Translations under genes and position numbers: made by a program
Assembly: GCA_003184365.1 (NCBI GenBank)
Contig: NKYR01000070.1
Span: forward strand, 1-64,000
Origin: Evernia prunastri
Lineage: Eukaryota > Ascomycota > Lecanoromycetes > Lecanorales > Parmeliaceae
Direction of reading: 5' to 3'
Length of the DNA stretch: 64,000 nt
Shown here: positions 12,909 through 23,354 of the stretch, piece by piece
Numbering within the stretch: the first letter of the stretch is position 1
Layout of the letters: the number at the start of each line of letters is the position of its first letter
Notes under the pieces: model-generated
The model's database searches: none
Seen by the model: only the letters and a program-made list of their open reading frames with translations
Told to the model about the DNA's origin: nothing

Positions 12909-14628
12909 TGAGGTGGACTCTTGGACGCCGCTGGCGAGGTGTATGGGGATTTCACGGAATGATCCTCCGTGCAATGATTGTCCTAGAACACGGACGCAAC
13001 GGCTCATGGACCTTGGCATGGATGGCGAAGGCGATGATAGACAGTGTTCCTACTTGCGCTTTGCGATCATTATTGTACACTATGTCTAGATAGATGTAGT
13101 AGCATGCAAATCTGTCGAGAGGAATTGACTTCATCACCAACACCAAGCGCAATGAACGGCGTGTAGGTACCTAGGGCCATTCGCGGGGCCACTCCGTTGC
13201 CGTTGCAGGGAGTCCTATCCCCGCCTTGGTGCCAAGAGCGGCTCCGGCTTCATCACATTGGCATAAGCTGTCGCTTCTTGATGCAACCTTTTGGATCTAA
13301 GGATACTACCTGCTTCGTTGTTCTCGGTTTCCGCGGATCGCCCCATTGTTGAGCACTTTCTATCCATGCGATATGATACCAGTATGATTTGCGTTTCCAC
13401 TCGCATTGGTCTCAGCGTTCATACTCAGAGAGTGCTTCAACCACCTACTGTTGCGATGACTCTGCGTCCTCCAGAGTTGGTCCTTCCGGCGGTTCTGCGC
13501 GTACGACGGAAGGGTCATTGGTCCACTTTCCGTCGTCCCCAACGCAAATTCCAAGCATGGGACTTTGAGGCGATGCGGAATGCCCAGCCTGGAGAGACTC
13601 GAGTGTGAATTTACTTGACGAGCCCGAAGCACGTTTTGGTGTTCTCGCCTTCAAAGGAAAGTTGTTTCTTGTGTTTTATCACACAACACTGAATCTCCGC
13701 GAGCTCTTCCGCGTCTTAGCCTTGTCGCATTTACCAGCATAGGAGAAGTGAGGCCGAACCAGTCGTTAGGTGTATGGGAAATCGGCACTAATCTCGCGCA
13801 ACATCTCGTCAGCAGTAGACGCCGTCGCTTTCTTTCAGCTTGTCAGAAATCGACAGTTTAGTTCCCATAGAGGGAACCCTTCTCATGTCACTCTTCTTGT
13901 ATTTGGCCTTTTCGGCAAAGCTTCACTACTTGGCGTCGGATTCTGTCGCGCCGCTCTCAACATGAAGACATCAACGTTACTTATAAGCCGGGTTACAAAC
14001 ATGTTTCCTGGGTGTCTTTGGGACTGGCTATAGTAAAGTAGCTGGTTCTAGATGCACGCCGGATCATGTGGCTCAAGTATGCTGCAAGAGCGAGCGCAGA
14101 GACGCTGCAATACTGTTCGCAGTACATCGCATCCAGAGTGTTACACAGAGTGTTGAGTAGGGGATGGCCACTCTTGAGAAGCTGCAGTGCGGCTTGTCAC
14201 GTGCTCAAAGAGAATGCAGATGTAGCTTGAACGCTACTGATGTGGGTTGTCGTAAATCGGAGGATGGTACCGGCCATTGTTGTTTAATGACTTTCCACCT
14301 TGAGAAGCCGGTCGTCTGAAGGTTTAATGCGGTCTGAAAGCCAAGGGTAATTCAAACACCGATACTACTGCAGTTTGGGGGAATACAGCTTCACGTTGAC
14401 CTGCATTTAGGTATCAAAATTACCTATACAAGCTGCTCCTGATTGCTTTCGAGTGGTTGCCTTTTCCCATTCACGCCAGGAGAATACTCACCGATATGGG
14501 ACTCGGCTTGGTAATAAAATTGTACAGTGCTTCACTATGAGCTGTCTTTATATTAAAACAACAAAAAACCGGAAGTGAACATACCGAGACCGCGAACAAA
14601 AGAGGAGCATCCAGAACCCACATTTCAT
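12909..14628. other. Intergenic region between convergent genes
   Basis: This 1.7-kb stretch separates the 3' ends of the DUF3431 gene and the GH17 gene. Short open frames on both strands show no family signature. No repeat or RNA gene was recognised. Confidence 0.45.
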
Positions 14629-15648
14629 CTAGCAAGCAAGACTGTATTTCGGATTGGTGCCGCCGGCTGACGCAATGACGCCAAACGGAAGAGGAACATT
14701 TCCATCATACAGAGTATACCACCACGTATTCGTCTTCCCAAATAGATGCCCACACCCCACAGTCTTCCAATAAGTCTGCGCATTCTCTGTCCCCGTCACC
14801 GACGACGTCCCAGCGAATGATCCACTGGTCGGCCATCCCGTCTCCGTTACCCACACAGGCTTCGAGTTGGGAATCACAGCCATGCCGGACGTGAAATCGC
14901 TGAGGCTGGACGGAGAACCGCTAGAGTAGTACGGGTACACGTCCGCGCCGATCCAATCGATTTTGTCAATTATCGAACTCCCGTCGCTCCCTTGCCAGAT
15001 GTTGGCCGTGTCCACGTGCCCAAGTTGCCAGTTTACCCCTGCGGTTTCCATGGCGCTGCGCGTCTGGCTGATGTAGCTGAGGAGTGCCGCGGCGCTGGCG
15101 CCGCTCCCGGATGGATTTCGATACAGATCTTCGCTGCCGACTGAGATCCCGACGACCAGATTATTGAGCTTCGGGTATTGTTTCACCGCGGCAGCCAGTG
15201 CGTTGAGTTCGTTGGTGACTGTGGTCTGCCCGCTCGAGCACCAGATCCCGAGAAGTAACGTCGTGCCCGTGTTGATGGCGGCTTGGAAAGCGGACGATGG
15301 CGTGTCGGTTGTGCCGTATTCAATCATGGTATATAGCCGTGCACTGTTGAAACCAGAGCTTCCGGATAGCTTCTGCGCCGCGGCGAATTCTGTCGCGAAG
15401 TCTGTGCCGGCGTTGTTGGTGGAGGCGCCGTAGTTGAAACCTTTGTGAGCGCCGCCGTTGCCGGGAGGGGGTGGTAAACTGGATGTGTCGGAGTTGGAGG
15501 GTACGGGGGTCTCTTCGGTGGACGCTGGAGTGGTGGTGGTGGTGGTTGTTGTGCCTGATGGTCGATGTCGACGGCCGCCAAAACCTTGAGCTAGGACAAT
15601 TGGAATGAATGATACGAAAGCGATCAAAGAGAATGCTGAGAGCCGCAT
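14629..15648 (-). CDS. Secreted glycoside hydrolase family 17 beta-1,3-glucan hydrolase
   Basis: Intronless, 339 aa. It starts with a signal peptide (about 1-20, cleavage after 'PIVLA'), then a Thr/Pro/Ser-rich linker (about 30-65). The GH17 barrel begins at 'KGFNYGAST'. Catalytic residues are visible: acid/base Glu173 in 'VGISVGSEDLYR' and nucleophile Glu269 in 'WVTETGWP'. 'DWIGADVYPYY' and 'WWYTLYDGNVPLPFG' are further family blocks. Expected role: hydrolysis or transglycosylation of cell-wall beta-1,3-glucan outside the cell. The protein ends shortly after the domain in 'YSLAC' with no GPI-anchor signal, so it is predicted to be secreted or wall-associated rather than membrane-anchored, unlike some EglC-type relatives. 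Confidence 0.93.
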   Translation of the reverse strand: MRLSAFSLIAFVSFIPIVLAQGFGGRRHRPSGTTTTTTTTPASTEETPVPSNSDTSSLPPPPGNGGAHKGFNYGASTNNAGTDFATEFAAAQKLSGSSGFNSARLYTMIEYGTTDTPSSAFQAAINTGTTLLLGIWCSSGQTTVTNELNALAAAVKQYPKLNNLVVGISVGSEDLYRNPSGSGASAAALLSYISQTRSAMETAGVNWQLGHVDTANIWQGSDGSSIIDKIDWIGADVYPYYSSGSPSSLSDFTSGMAVIPNSKPVWVTETGWPTSGSFAGTSSVTGTENAQTYWKTVGCGHLFGKTNTWWYTLYDGNVPLPFGVIASAGGTNPKYSLAC

Positions 15649-17955
15649 GATGAGAAGGACCGTGAAGATAGATCAAGAGAGTGGACGTTTGACTCACAGA
15701 ACCAAAGCAATTATAATGGAAGAACGGTTTGGGGGAGGTCATTTGGATTTGTACCTGGCAGTAGGTCATGGTGTCTCACCATGGTGTCTTGGGGTTACTC
15801 CTATCAAGTTGGACGATCTCCTATCATGAGGCGTATCTCTTCACTTGGATACGATATAAGCTGTTCTCGATGTTCTTGCGTGGGTCTGTCCTGATGGAGG
15901 TGGCACAGGGTGTCGCAGGACGAAAGGGGAATGCACGATGTCACATCTATCTCCGTGACCCATTTGTGCACCAATCGCTTCCGAGTCTTGATAAAGTGGT
16001 CTCTCCAGATAAATGTGATGCTGCAAGGCCGAATCCCTAACTGCATTACAGCTCCCAGCGCAGTTTTCGTCGCCATCTTCATTTTGCATTTCAACAACCT
16101 ATTTTGTCATAGCAGTCTCTCGAGCAAAGGGACTCATTTAAGCTATTTTCGAGCTCCAGAGGCAAAGACGTGTCACATATACACGCTATCGCCAAATGGA
16201 GTTCGGGTCTATTGGCTGAAGGTTATAAGTCTGCGGCGTAAAACCGGTCTGCGCTAACGCGTTCGGACAATGGTTGCGAGACTTCGCACTTCAAACAGGC
16301 TTGGAATCTTCCACGATAGTACGATATGGACTTTGATAGGGGGCTTTTTGTGACCAAAAGGTGCCGGATGGGTACACGTGAGGTGGGTTTGGTGTTTTGG
16401 CTTCGAGTCCATGATTGAAGGTCTGGGGGCGATTGGAAGGTCGGGACTTCGATGGGTTAGTTTCCATGAACGAAGAGAAAGTCTTAAGAATTGATAAGAA
16501 CTTTGAGCTTCTTTGTGTTGAGATGTAAGAATAACTGGAACCTATGTCTCATTGATAAAGGCAAAAAGCAAACGAAGATGGATTTGCTCTCTTCCATCCT
16601 TGAGCGGCCGGCCATTACGCTTTTCGAACATATCGATATAATCTGGTCATTCTGTAAGGCCCAGTGTCCTTGATCAATTCGTGCTAGATCAATTTGTGCT
16701 AGGAAGAGATCCAAAGCTTTTGATTGACCGCCATGTACCTTGCTGAGCACACAGACTGTAAAGATACCCAAGGTTTGGCAGATGTATCTTATTACAAGAT
16801 CAACGAGTACACAACGATTGGCGGGACAGAGCCTCTAGAGGCACCGTCCACCATGCTGCAGGATGAGTCAGAGTGTTCATAGAAGACTGTGCCTTTGACC
16901 AGAAACACGAGAAGCGTACCACGCAGGAAGTTTCTCTTACCAGAAAAGGCGCCCAGAGACCTTCGATTCGTTGTTCGTTCTTTCCAGTGCATCAACTTCG
17001 GGTCTTCGTCTTCTCACGAACCCTATGATCATTGCTTTGGTCGGATCCTTGCGGTGAACTTGTACCCCGTTCCATCTGGTTATATGTTTGCGCTTTGTCC
17101 GTCTTTGTAACTATTTCTCCCTGATGATTTTCAACCCTCGCTCCAGGAACCTGCTCTCAGCCGAGTCTTCCGCGGCTATTGCGGCCTCGAGCGACTTCAT
17201 GGCCTAGACCACAGCAGTATCCATACCCTCCCAAGAACACAGAAAATAAGTAAAATATGCACTACGTCTAATGGCAAGGTGACTCATTTGTCTGATTCCA
17301 ATATATGGCCAGTCAGCAGTCTATAGAGAGTCTTGGTTATAGCCGGAGTAGCAATGCATCAGTTATCTGAATCTCTTCCTCCTGCCTCGTTGAAGAGGTT
17401 CTGTCATGTTCCGTGCACCACGTGCACTGGTGATCTGCCAGCTTCTCTACTTGGCATTACCCTTGGACAAAGCCAGCAGCCAGATCAAGGCTATGTGTGT
17501 TCAGTCTGCCGTCCTTGTCGAAAAGCTTCAGGGAAGAAGCCGGTGGCCACGCTTTGAAGCGGATATGATGACCTGGAACACCTTCTCAAAATAAATTCAG
17601 AGGATCTCGTGCGAATATCGAGAACTTACGGTTGACTTGTCTCTTGAAGATGAGTACTGTTGTCAGCTGCTGGAGTCATTTAAAGTGTCGGAGGAGAAGT
17701 CTGTAGATGTGCATGATTGGGATGGAGGAGAAAGACAGCGTGCTTGAAAGGCAAAGGGTGGCCGAAGCACCTGTGAGGAAAGTGAGGGAGTACTTGGCAC
17801 AATCAGTGAAATGGCATTCGAAGGAGAAAGGTTTAGAAGAACCGAACCGCAGGCCATATCAGTGCGCATGCATCCAGAGCTCTCTTTTCGCTATAAAAGA
17901 CCAAAGGCTAAACCGTTGGCATTTTAGGAAAATGCACGTCTTCCTCATCACCTAT
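15649..17955. other. Intergenic region upstream of the GH17 gene
   Basis: This 2.3-kb stretch holds the GH17 promoter (minus strand, from 15649). I see no credible coding region: open frames on both strands are under 120 codons and lack motifs. No mobile element was recognised before the metalloprotease fragment. Confidence 0.45.
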
Positions 17956-18456
17956 CTAAATTCTGTCGTTTAAATCCGTTGAAATCATTTCGTCTATCTC
18001 GTTGACCGCCTCGGTACCAGAAACAAATGGCAGGTTCTCCCTTTTCTGTATACCCTCTGCATATTTACCCAGACAATCCAGCGTATGCATTGTTATACAC
18101 ATCGCAAATACAGCGTAGTTGTCAGCGTTAAACGTAGCTAAATCGGGCCTTGCAAGGCCGAGATATCGAACCATATCCACACCGTAGAACCTTGAAGCGA
18201 AGGACCCACTCTGAGTCGCGTCTGAAACCCATCGTTTCCAGTTCGTATTTTCCCACCTTCCATCTGGTGGTCTGACTGAAGGTTGATATGTGATAACTTT
18301 CACAGAAAGTGATGCGTTAGCAGCAAATTCGGCAAGGTAATGGCTGCCAATGGTAACGGTTTGCGCACTATTTTTGCTAACATAATGGATCAGTTCATGA
18401 AAACCGGTTAGAGTGGCGGTCTGGTAGTAGGTCTGGATTCTGATTGCTATGTGCAC
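17956..18456 (-). CDS. Partial aspzincin-like (M35-type) metalloprotease, 5' end missing
   Basis: An open segment of about 166 codons on the minus strand. It begins right after a perfect acceptor-like CTAG at 18457-18460, with an in-frame stop overlapping it, so upstream coding sequence must be in another exon or is lost. It carries a zinc-binding HExxH in 'GFHELIHYVS', and downstream 'YGVDMVRYLGLARP' followed by 'NADNYAVFA', the order seen in fungal aspzincins where an Asp supplies the third zinc ligand. No signal peptide or propeptide is found within 260 bp upstream, where a piggyBac element begins. A TATAAAA-like sequence at about 18595 does not lead to a usable ATG. It is either the last exon of a gene with an unrecognised first exon or a 5'-truncated relic. 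Confidence 0.5.
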   Translation of the reverse strand: MHIAIRIQTYYQTATLTGFHELIHYVSKNSAQTVTIGSHYLAEFAANASLSVKVITYQPSVRPPDGRWENTNWKRWVSDATQSGSFASRFYGVDMVRYLGLARPDLATFNADNYAVFAMCITMHTLDCLGKYAEGIQKRENLPFVSGTEAVNEIDEMISTDLNDRI

Positions 18457-18956
18457 CTAGACTGGCTATTGTGGGTTCGTGATACATGCTTGAACAAAAT
18501 GTAATACTAGAGTGAGAACTTAGCAAGCATCACAGATACGTCGCTTTGCTGGTGTTGGATTGAATAACAGGATATTTAGTGAAACCTACAGAGGTTTTAT
18601 AGATACGCTGGTCTGGAGCGATATTCGAACGCAAAAAAGTAGCCCGTATCCATCACGGTGTCATATATCAAACCGGGAAACGGTTAACCGTTTGTCGCTG
18701 CGAAGCTTAACGGGGAGTCAGAAATTTCCCCAACAATTCTGGCCTTGAGCGCTCAGCATACTGTTTGCGCTGTACTCTACTGCTGGGTTTTGCGAGTTTT
18801 CAATCACTTTACCATTGGAGTCGACCATACGACTGGTGAAGAAGCTCCAATCGTTATCGTAAAAGAACCATGGTCGGGGGGAACTGGGCTGGATAAAAAG
18901 TATCCCACGGATTGGCGACTTTGCAGTAAAATGTCTTGGCATCCCCCACCAAAAAT
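18457..18956. other. Region between metalloprotease fragment and piggyBac ORF
   Basis: It probably includes the 3' non-coding end of the piggyBac element. A minus-strand open frame (18718-18996) overlapping the transposase end encodes an unrecognised sequence ending in 'NCWGNF'. Two TTAA tetranucleotides (18683 and about 18708), the piggyBac target sequence, lie here, but I could not pair either with a matching terminal inverted repeat on the far side. Confidence 0.35.
18678..18693. repeat. Perfect 16-bp palindrome centred on TTAA
   Basis: The sequence AAACGGTTAACCGTTT equals its own reverse complement. It is centred on TTAA, the target tetranucleotide of piggyBac transposases, about 270 bp beyond the transposase stop codon. 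It could be an element end or insertion scar; a fortuitous palindrome cannot be excluded. Confidence 0.5.
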
Positions 18957-20692
18957 CTACATACTTGGTATGGCCTCCAAATGCTGCTTCCAACACGCAA
19001 TATGATTACATATATGAATCCCACATAGTCTACAGCCATGAATACCCCTTGGTGGTGCTCGTCGTCGAATCCTTTTGTCCGTGGGACCATAAGTGGAATT
19101 TGAAGATAATTCCAATAGTGGCTTTCTGATTTTTGCTCGCTCTGGTACTTTCCTCCCAGAATGCAAGCAAGGTACGCATGTTTTGGCCTTATCCCCCATA
19201 CGTTCTAGCCTACCATGTTCCCGCGCAGCTGCCGGATGTACTCGTGATGACAGACATTGTTTGACTGAAGAGGGATATCCGAAGAGTCGCTCCGAATGTT
19301 CGAATAATTGATTGGCAAGTTTGACACGGAACTCTCTATGACTATGGTGCTCCCAGGACTCAGCATGGGGTATCTCCGGAGTACAATGAGCTATTTTATA
19401 GCTGTTGACGACGGCGGTATCCAGTAGAAAATGCCACAGTGGCTTCCACTTCTTGAAATGAACTCGTTGTGTATTGTAATAACAACGCAATTGATCCGCA
19501 TTGTCAACCCCGTTCATGTAATGATTATACATATTAATAAACTCGGGGATAGAAAGCTCTTTTCGGGCCTGATCTCCAAACATAGCTCTAGAAGTACGTG
19601 CATTTGTGGCTGTTTTTGCTGGTCTTCGACGGAGACGTTTCACTGTTTTCTGACCATTTGAGACAGTGGTCATAAATAACACCACATTTTGGTCTTTCCA
19701 GCCAAATTGCATGACTTTTTCATCCTCTGATAGACTCCCATACAATTTGCCCCATTCCAGAGCCGAGTTCCACTTGGTTCTAAGCTCCAAAATCCTCTCT
19801 TCCAGTCCCCGACGTGGCTCTGCCTGTTCCCGTTGTGCCTTGGTACCCTCCGTGGCCTCTAGATCCTCGCTTTTCGTAGTTGTGACACGCACAGTCCCAG
19901 CTGCTCCGAATCCTTCATAATCAAGCTGTGAGAATAATCGACCTCCTGAGAATAGGTTGTCTAGCCATAGAATATGAGAATAGTTTCTAGCAATACCGTC
20001 CTGAGTCACCAAATCTAGAACAACAGCCTGAGTTCGATTGAAACCCAAGTCGTCAGTCCAATAATCGTCCAAATCCTGAGGCCCCTCGCCCTTATTCTGA
20101 CCCTTGGCATGATATATCCAATCTAATACATAGCCCTGATTGGCCAAGACCCAAATGTTGAAGCCCTCCGGTGTTGGCTTGTTGGGAATATTCACAATCT
20201 CCTTGGCACGTCCCATAAATCGCTGTATTGTCTCATCAACAGCCAGATGTGTACCCATTTTCCAGTACTTCTTGAAGGCCTGTCGGAGAGTATCACTCAG
20301 GGGTTCCAATTTGTCAAATATACTCTCCTTTTGGCCAGGGGATATGGGCTTTGAGACATGAAAAAATCTGTCTATTTGTTGCACCTTTTTAGGCTAATAT
20401 GCTTCAAAACCTGCTCATGAACGGCTCCCTTAAGAGGATCCGTATTCCAGAATTCTTTGATACCAGACTCCGAATGTAGGCCCATCCAAATGGACACCCC
20501 TAAGTAGGCTCGAAATTCTTTGACTGTGATGGTGAACCAAGTACGTGCCTCAGGCTTTTCTGGTCCTGGGTACAAGAAAGCGTACTCATTTGTATGCTGT
20601 ACGAGTACTTTTAGGGTCTCTTCGCTAAAAAACAAGCTGAAAATAGCATAGGGATGATTAAGATGGCGACCACGAATTGCGAACACACCCAC
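18957..20692 (-). mobile_element. piggyBac-type transposase (DDE_Tnp_1_7), frameshifted
   Basis: Two overlapping minus-strand frames together make one PGBD4-like transposase. The N-terminal part (20692-20372) has 'IFSLFFSEETLKVLVQHTNEY' split over the family's start and 'YLGVSIWMGLH'. The main part (to 18957) has the three catalytic aspartates in 'LAVDETIQRFMGR', 'ILWLDNLFSG' and 'YMNGVDNADQ', and a C-terminal Cys/His-rich motif (CVPC ... CRLCGIHIC). The frames meet near 20380-20390 at an A5 run, where the upstream frame stops and the downstream one continues with 'QQIDRFFHVSKP'; a one-base change is needed. No in-frame ATG is found at the 5' end (first codons read from GTG), so the N-terminus is incomplete or spliced. 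Little stop-codon damage otherwise suggests a fairly young insertion. Confidence 0.85.
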
Positions 20693-21079
20693 CAGGGCCC
20701 CTGCGGGGCTCTAGAGACCTCCAATGTGAAGGTCACGACGAGTACAGCCAAGAACCAAGAGGAGGAGTCGGTAGGAGTCGAGGGAGGGCAACGCGATGCC
20801 GAAGACAATGTGGGAGAGCAAGACGGACACGCGTTGGCTACGCGTATAGACGCGATGAAGAGGATGGAGAGATCGAATAAGGAGGCAGCGAGGGCCACAG
20901 AGGACGGCACGAAACAGAAGGAGAAGGGTCACAGACGTGACCACGTCAAGAGAATGGGCCAGTTGGTCAAAGACGCGGCGGAAACCGCGAAGAATATATC
21001 GTTCGAGGATCTCGACGGACAGAAATTTGGGCTATTTAAGATGGCAATCCAGCTAGCAAGTGAATANATTACGATATGA
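20663..21079 (+). CDS. Hypothetical charged protein at the edge of the piggyBac element
   Basis: Open frame of about 138 codons from ATG 20663, opposite in strand to the transposase and overlapping its 5' end by about 30 bp. The product is rich in Glu, Lys, Arg and Ala, with a predicted helical stretch near 'IDAMKRMERSNKEAARA' and 'MGQLVKDAAETAKN'. I recognise no family. One undetermined base (21067) lies three codons before the stop, so the true end is uncertain. It may be an accessory gene of a transposon, a host gene fragment, or chance; the antisense frame is also open but hydrophobic and less plausible. Confidence 0.3.
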   Translation: MATTNCEHTHQGPCGALETSNVKVTTSTAKNQEEESVGVEGGQRDAEDNVGEQDGHALATRIDAMKRMERSNKEAARATEDGTKQKEKGHRRDHVKRMGQLVKDAAETAKNISFEDLDGQKFGLFKMAIQLASEXITI

Positions 21080-21242
21080 TATAACGACGAAGACTTTTAT
21101 AAGAAGATCTCGATAAAAAAATTTCGTAGTCAAGATTATCGATTCTAAAATAAAATAGATCTTCTCGACGTTCTGAAATAACTAACATTAATAATAATTA
21201 TAGACAATCTTAACGCTCTTTTTATGTCTGACGATAGAAGAA

Positions 21243-21697
21243 TGTCAAGGAACGAGGCTAGGCTAGGACTATGTCAGGGAACGAGGCTTGATAAGAGGAA
21301 TCTCATTCTCTATGGCTAGGACTAGGTAGAATTCCAAGACGAAAGATGAGGAAACAAGAAAGAACGGGGGATGCGAGCAGCCCTTAAGGGGCTGTCGCCT
21401 AGATCGTCGGCTATCGCATAGATTAACCTGACTAGACTGAGATCCACACCATGACAGACTACCACTTGGTATACTTGGTCTGGTAGGGTCAGGTCTATTT
21501 ACAAGACGAAAGACAAGGAAGGAAAGTGGAAAGTGGGCGCTCAGCGCCCCTATATAGGATCAGACGAAAGCCAACACGGCTATCGCATAACCGTCGCATA
21601 TACAACAGTGGAAATGGGATTCCAGCAACCCTTTGCTGACTAGGCTAGATCTAGACCAGATCTGGGCTGGAAGCTGGGCTGACTTCACACCGTGACA
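21243..21697 (+). mobile_element. Solo LTR (family A), interrupted by a nested LTR
   Basis: It starts TGTCAAGGAACGAGGC and ends CACACCGTGACA, the same ends as the copies at 22407-22671 and 53585-53848, so it is an LTR with 5-bp inverted termini (TGTCA/TGACA). Its two halves (21243-21271 and 21462-21697) align continuously with the uninterrupted copy once the inner LTR at 21272-21456 and one GACTA are removed. It carries a GC hairpin (gggcgctcagcgccc) next to CTATATA, a likely U3 promoter. No matching 5-bp flanks are seen around the whole copy. Strand is arbitrary. Confidence 0.85.
21272..21456 (+). mobile_element. Nested solo LTR with GACTA target-site duplication
   Basis: This 185-bp sequence starts TGTCAGGGAACGAGGC and ends CACACCATGACA. 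It is bordered by GACTA at 21267-21271 and at 21457-21461, a perfect 5-bp target-site duplication. The empty site is seen in the copy at 22407-22671, which has a single GACTA at that place. Its ends and some internal blocks (gacgaaaga, cggctatcgcata) resemble the host LTR, so it is a diverged member of the same retrotransposon family. Confidence 0.88.
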
Positions 21698-22017
21698 CTT
21701 TCTTATAAAGTAAATAAGCTAATATTTAATTGAAACGAATATCGAAACGTATTTTCTTACTCAGTCGAGAGTGACTTAATAATTTATCTCTAAAGTCGTA
21801 TAGTTTTTTTTAAATATCAATATCGTTTGAAGTGTCGCTATATCGTTAATNGTGGTCAACAAGTCCTAGCCACGAATGGTTCGTTTTGCCTGTAGGTAGG
21901 CCACACCCGGATGCCCAATGATCTGACGTCGAAACGTCTTCACAACGGTCCCGATGACAATTTTCTTTTACTGTTCGCTTGTCAGTACGAACGGAAGGGT
22001 GGATGATCTAGTTGTAG

Positions 22018-22242
22018 TGTCAGAACCGTGCCCAGAGTCAAGTCTAATGGGGGTAAATTGAATAAGACAACTAGATAAAGAGCGAATATGTACACAGGAG
22101 AAGAGCGCTTAAATACTAGGAAGAATCCCCGCTAGCCTATGTGATAATGAGAATGTGTCAATGACCAATAAATACTCTATGTGCCTGACACATAGCCATA
22201 AACACTCCCTTTGTACCTGACAGCTAGGGTACGTCCGTAACA
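22018..22242 (-). mobile_element. Probable solo LTR of a second family
   Basis: Read on the minus strand it begins TGTTACGGACGTACCC and ends GGTTCTGACA, the TG...CA structure of an LTR. If the far end is placed at 22014 instead of 22018, the flanks are tagtt and tactt, which match at four of five positions. No internal coding region remains. The second family call rests on end structure only, since no other copy lies in this window. Confidence 0.5.
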
Positions 22243-22406
22243 TACTTTATATTCGACTTGATAAAAAGAAAACGATTTAAATAATCGCTAATTAAAAGAA
22301 TAAAAGCGACGCGAACGACGATAATACTTCTTCTTCAAAATAGCAGAAGATCGTCAAATTCATTAAATTTTCTAATTTTTCTATATTTACTAACGATGTT
22401 AATTTC

Positions 22407-22671
22407 TGTCAAGGAACGAGGCTAGGCTAGGACTACCACTTGGTATACTTGGTCTGGTAGGGTCAGGTCTATTTACAAGACGAAAGACAAGGAAGGAAAG
22501 TGGAAAGTGGGCGCTCAGCGCCCCTATATAGGATCAGACGAAAGCCAACACGGCTATCGCATAACCGTCGCATATACAACAGTGGAAATGGGATTCCAGC
22601 AACCCTTGGCTGACTAGGCTAGATCTAGACTAGATCTGGGCTGGAAGCTGGGCTGACTTCACACCGTGACA
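22407..22671 (+). mobile_element. Solo LTR (family A), uninterrupted copy
   Basis: This 265-bp copy has the same TGTCAAGGAACGAGGC and CACACCGTGACA ends as the LTR at 21243-21697 and is nearly identical to it outside the nested insertion. Both are in the same orientation, about 710 bp apart. The flanks (atttc and tctct) do not match, so either the duplication has decayed or recombination occurred between elements. Confidence 0.85.
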
Positions 22672-23354
22672 TCTCTCTAAATTATATTATAATCAAAAAC
22701 TCTACGAGACAATCATGACTGACAGATCTTACAAAGAATTCGGACTTATATTACATATCGAAAAAATATTTAAAAGAGAGGTTTTGATAGAGAAATTAGT
22801 GATAATAGTTAGAAATCATCAAGAATCAGAGGAGAGTGTAAAGTATATAATGTGTATTTATGTCGTCCAAAGAACTGTGTAAAGCGATTCCATAAGAGGG
22901 ATATCGCTATGACATCTATTGAATAGATTTCAGCCATGTATAATAGTTTATCTAGTGGTGGTGGAATGATAGATAGAATAGTGGTGGGGAAAGTCACATT
23001 TGTTACGTGTCGGCGGTTATCGGATAAGAGGATCTTTGATATTTCGCGACTTTTTCCATCTCGGCCAAAAAAAAAACGATGGGGCCTGTCAACTCGGAGC
23101 CTTCGCCAAGGGTTTTGCAAAAAGGAGTAATGCGGGGCGTACCTTCCTTACGCTTAATCATTATACCTAACCGTATAAATATTATCAGAATTAGAGAATT
23201 ATTATATAGCCGTTGTAAGAAATAAAACAAGAAGGATAGTTCTTTAACAGTATTACGGTGTGACCGACAAGTAGCGCATATCCTATCAGGATGGATGGAA
23301 CGAATGTATGTTAGACATCTGTTATAGATCAAGGCATCTCGGTATATACCCTCC

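Larger units (their letters stand above)
21080..23354. other. AT-rich, RIP-like repeat island with LTR relics
   Basis: Apart from the LTRs listed separately, this stretch is AT-rich with many TA-containing stop codons in all frames, as expected for repeat-induced point mutation of old transposons. It has single undetermined bases at 21067 and 21851. The segments 21698-22017 and 22243-22406 are the most AT-rich. No intact reverse transcriptase, integrase or gag motif can be read. The last part (22672-23354) is non-coding up to the J-domain gene. Confidence 0.6.

Noticed and set aside
20375..20395. Programmed -1 frameshift in the piggyBac gene
   Set aside because: The A5 run does not form a full X XXY YYZ slippery heptamer in the upstream frame and no downstream structure was evident; an indel is simpler.
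21243..22671. One short LTR element with both LTRs (21243-21697 and 22407-22671)
   Set aside because: No matching 5-bp flanks outside the pair, no primer-binding or polypurine tract seen, and the spacer contains a different LTR-like relic.
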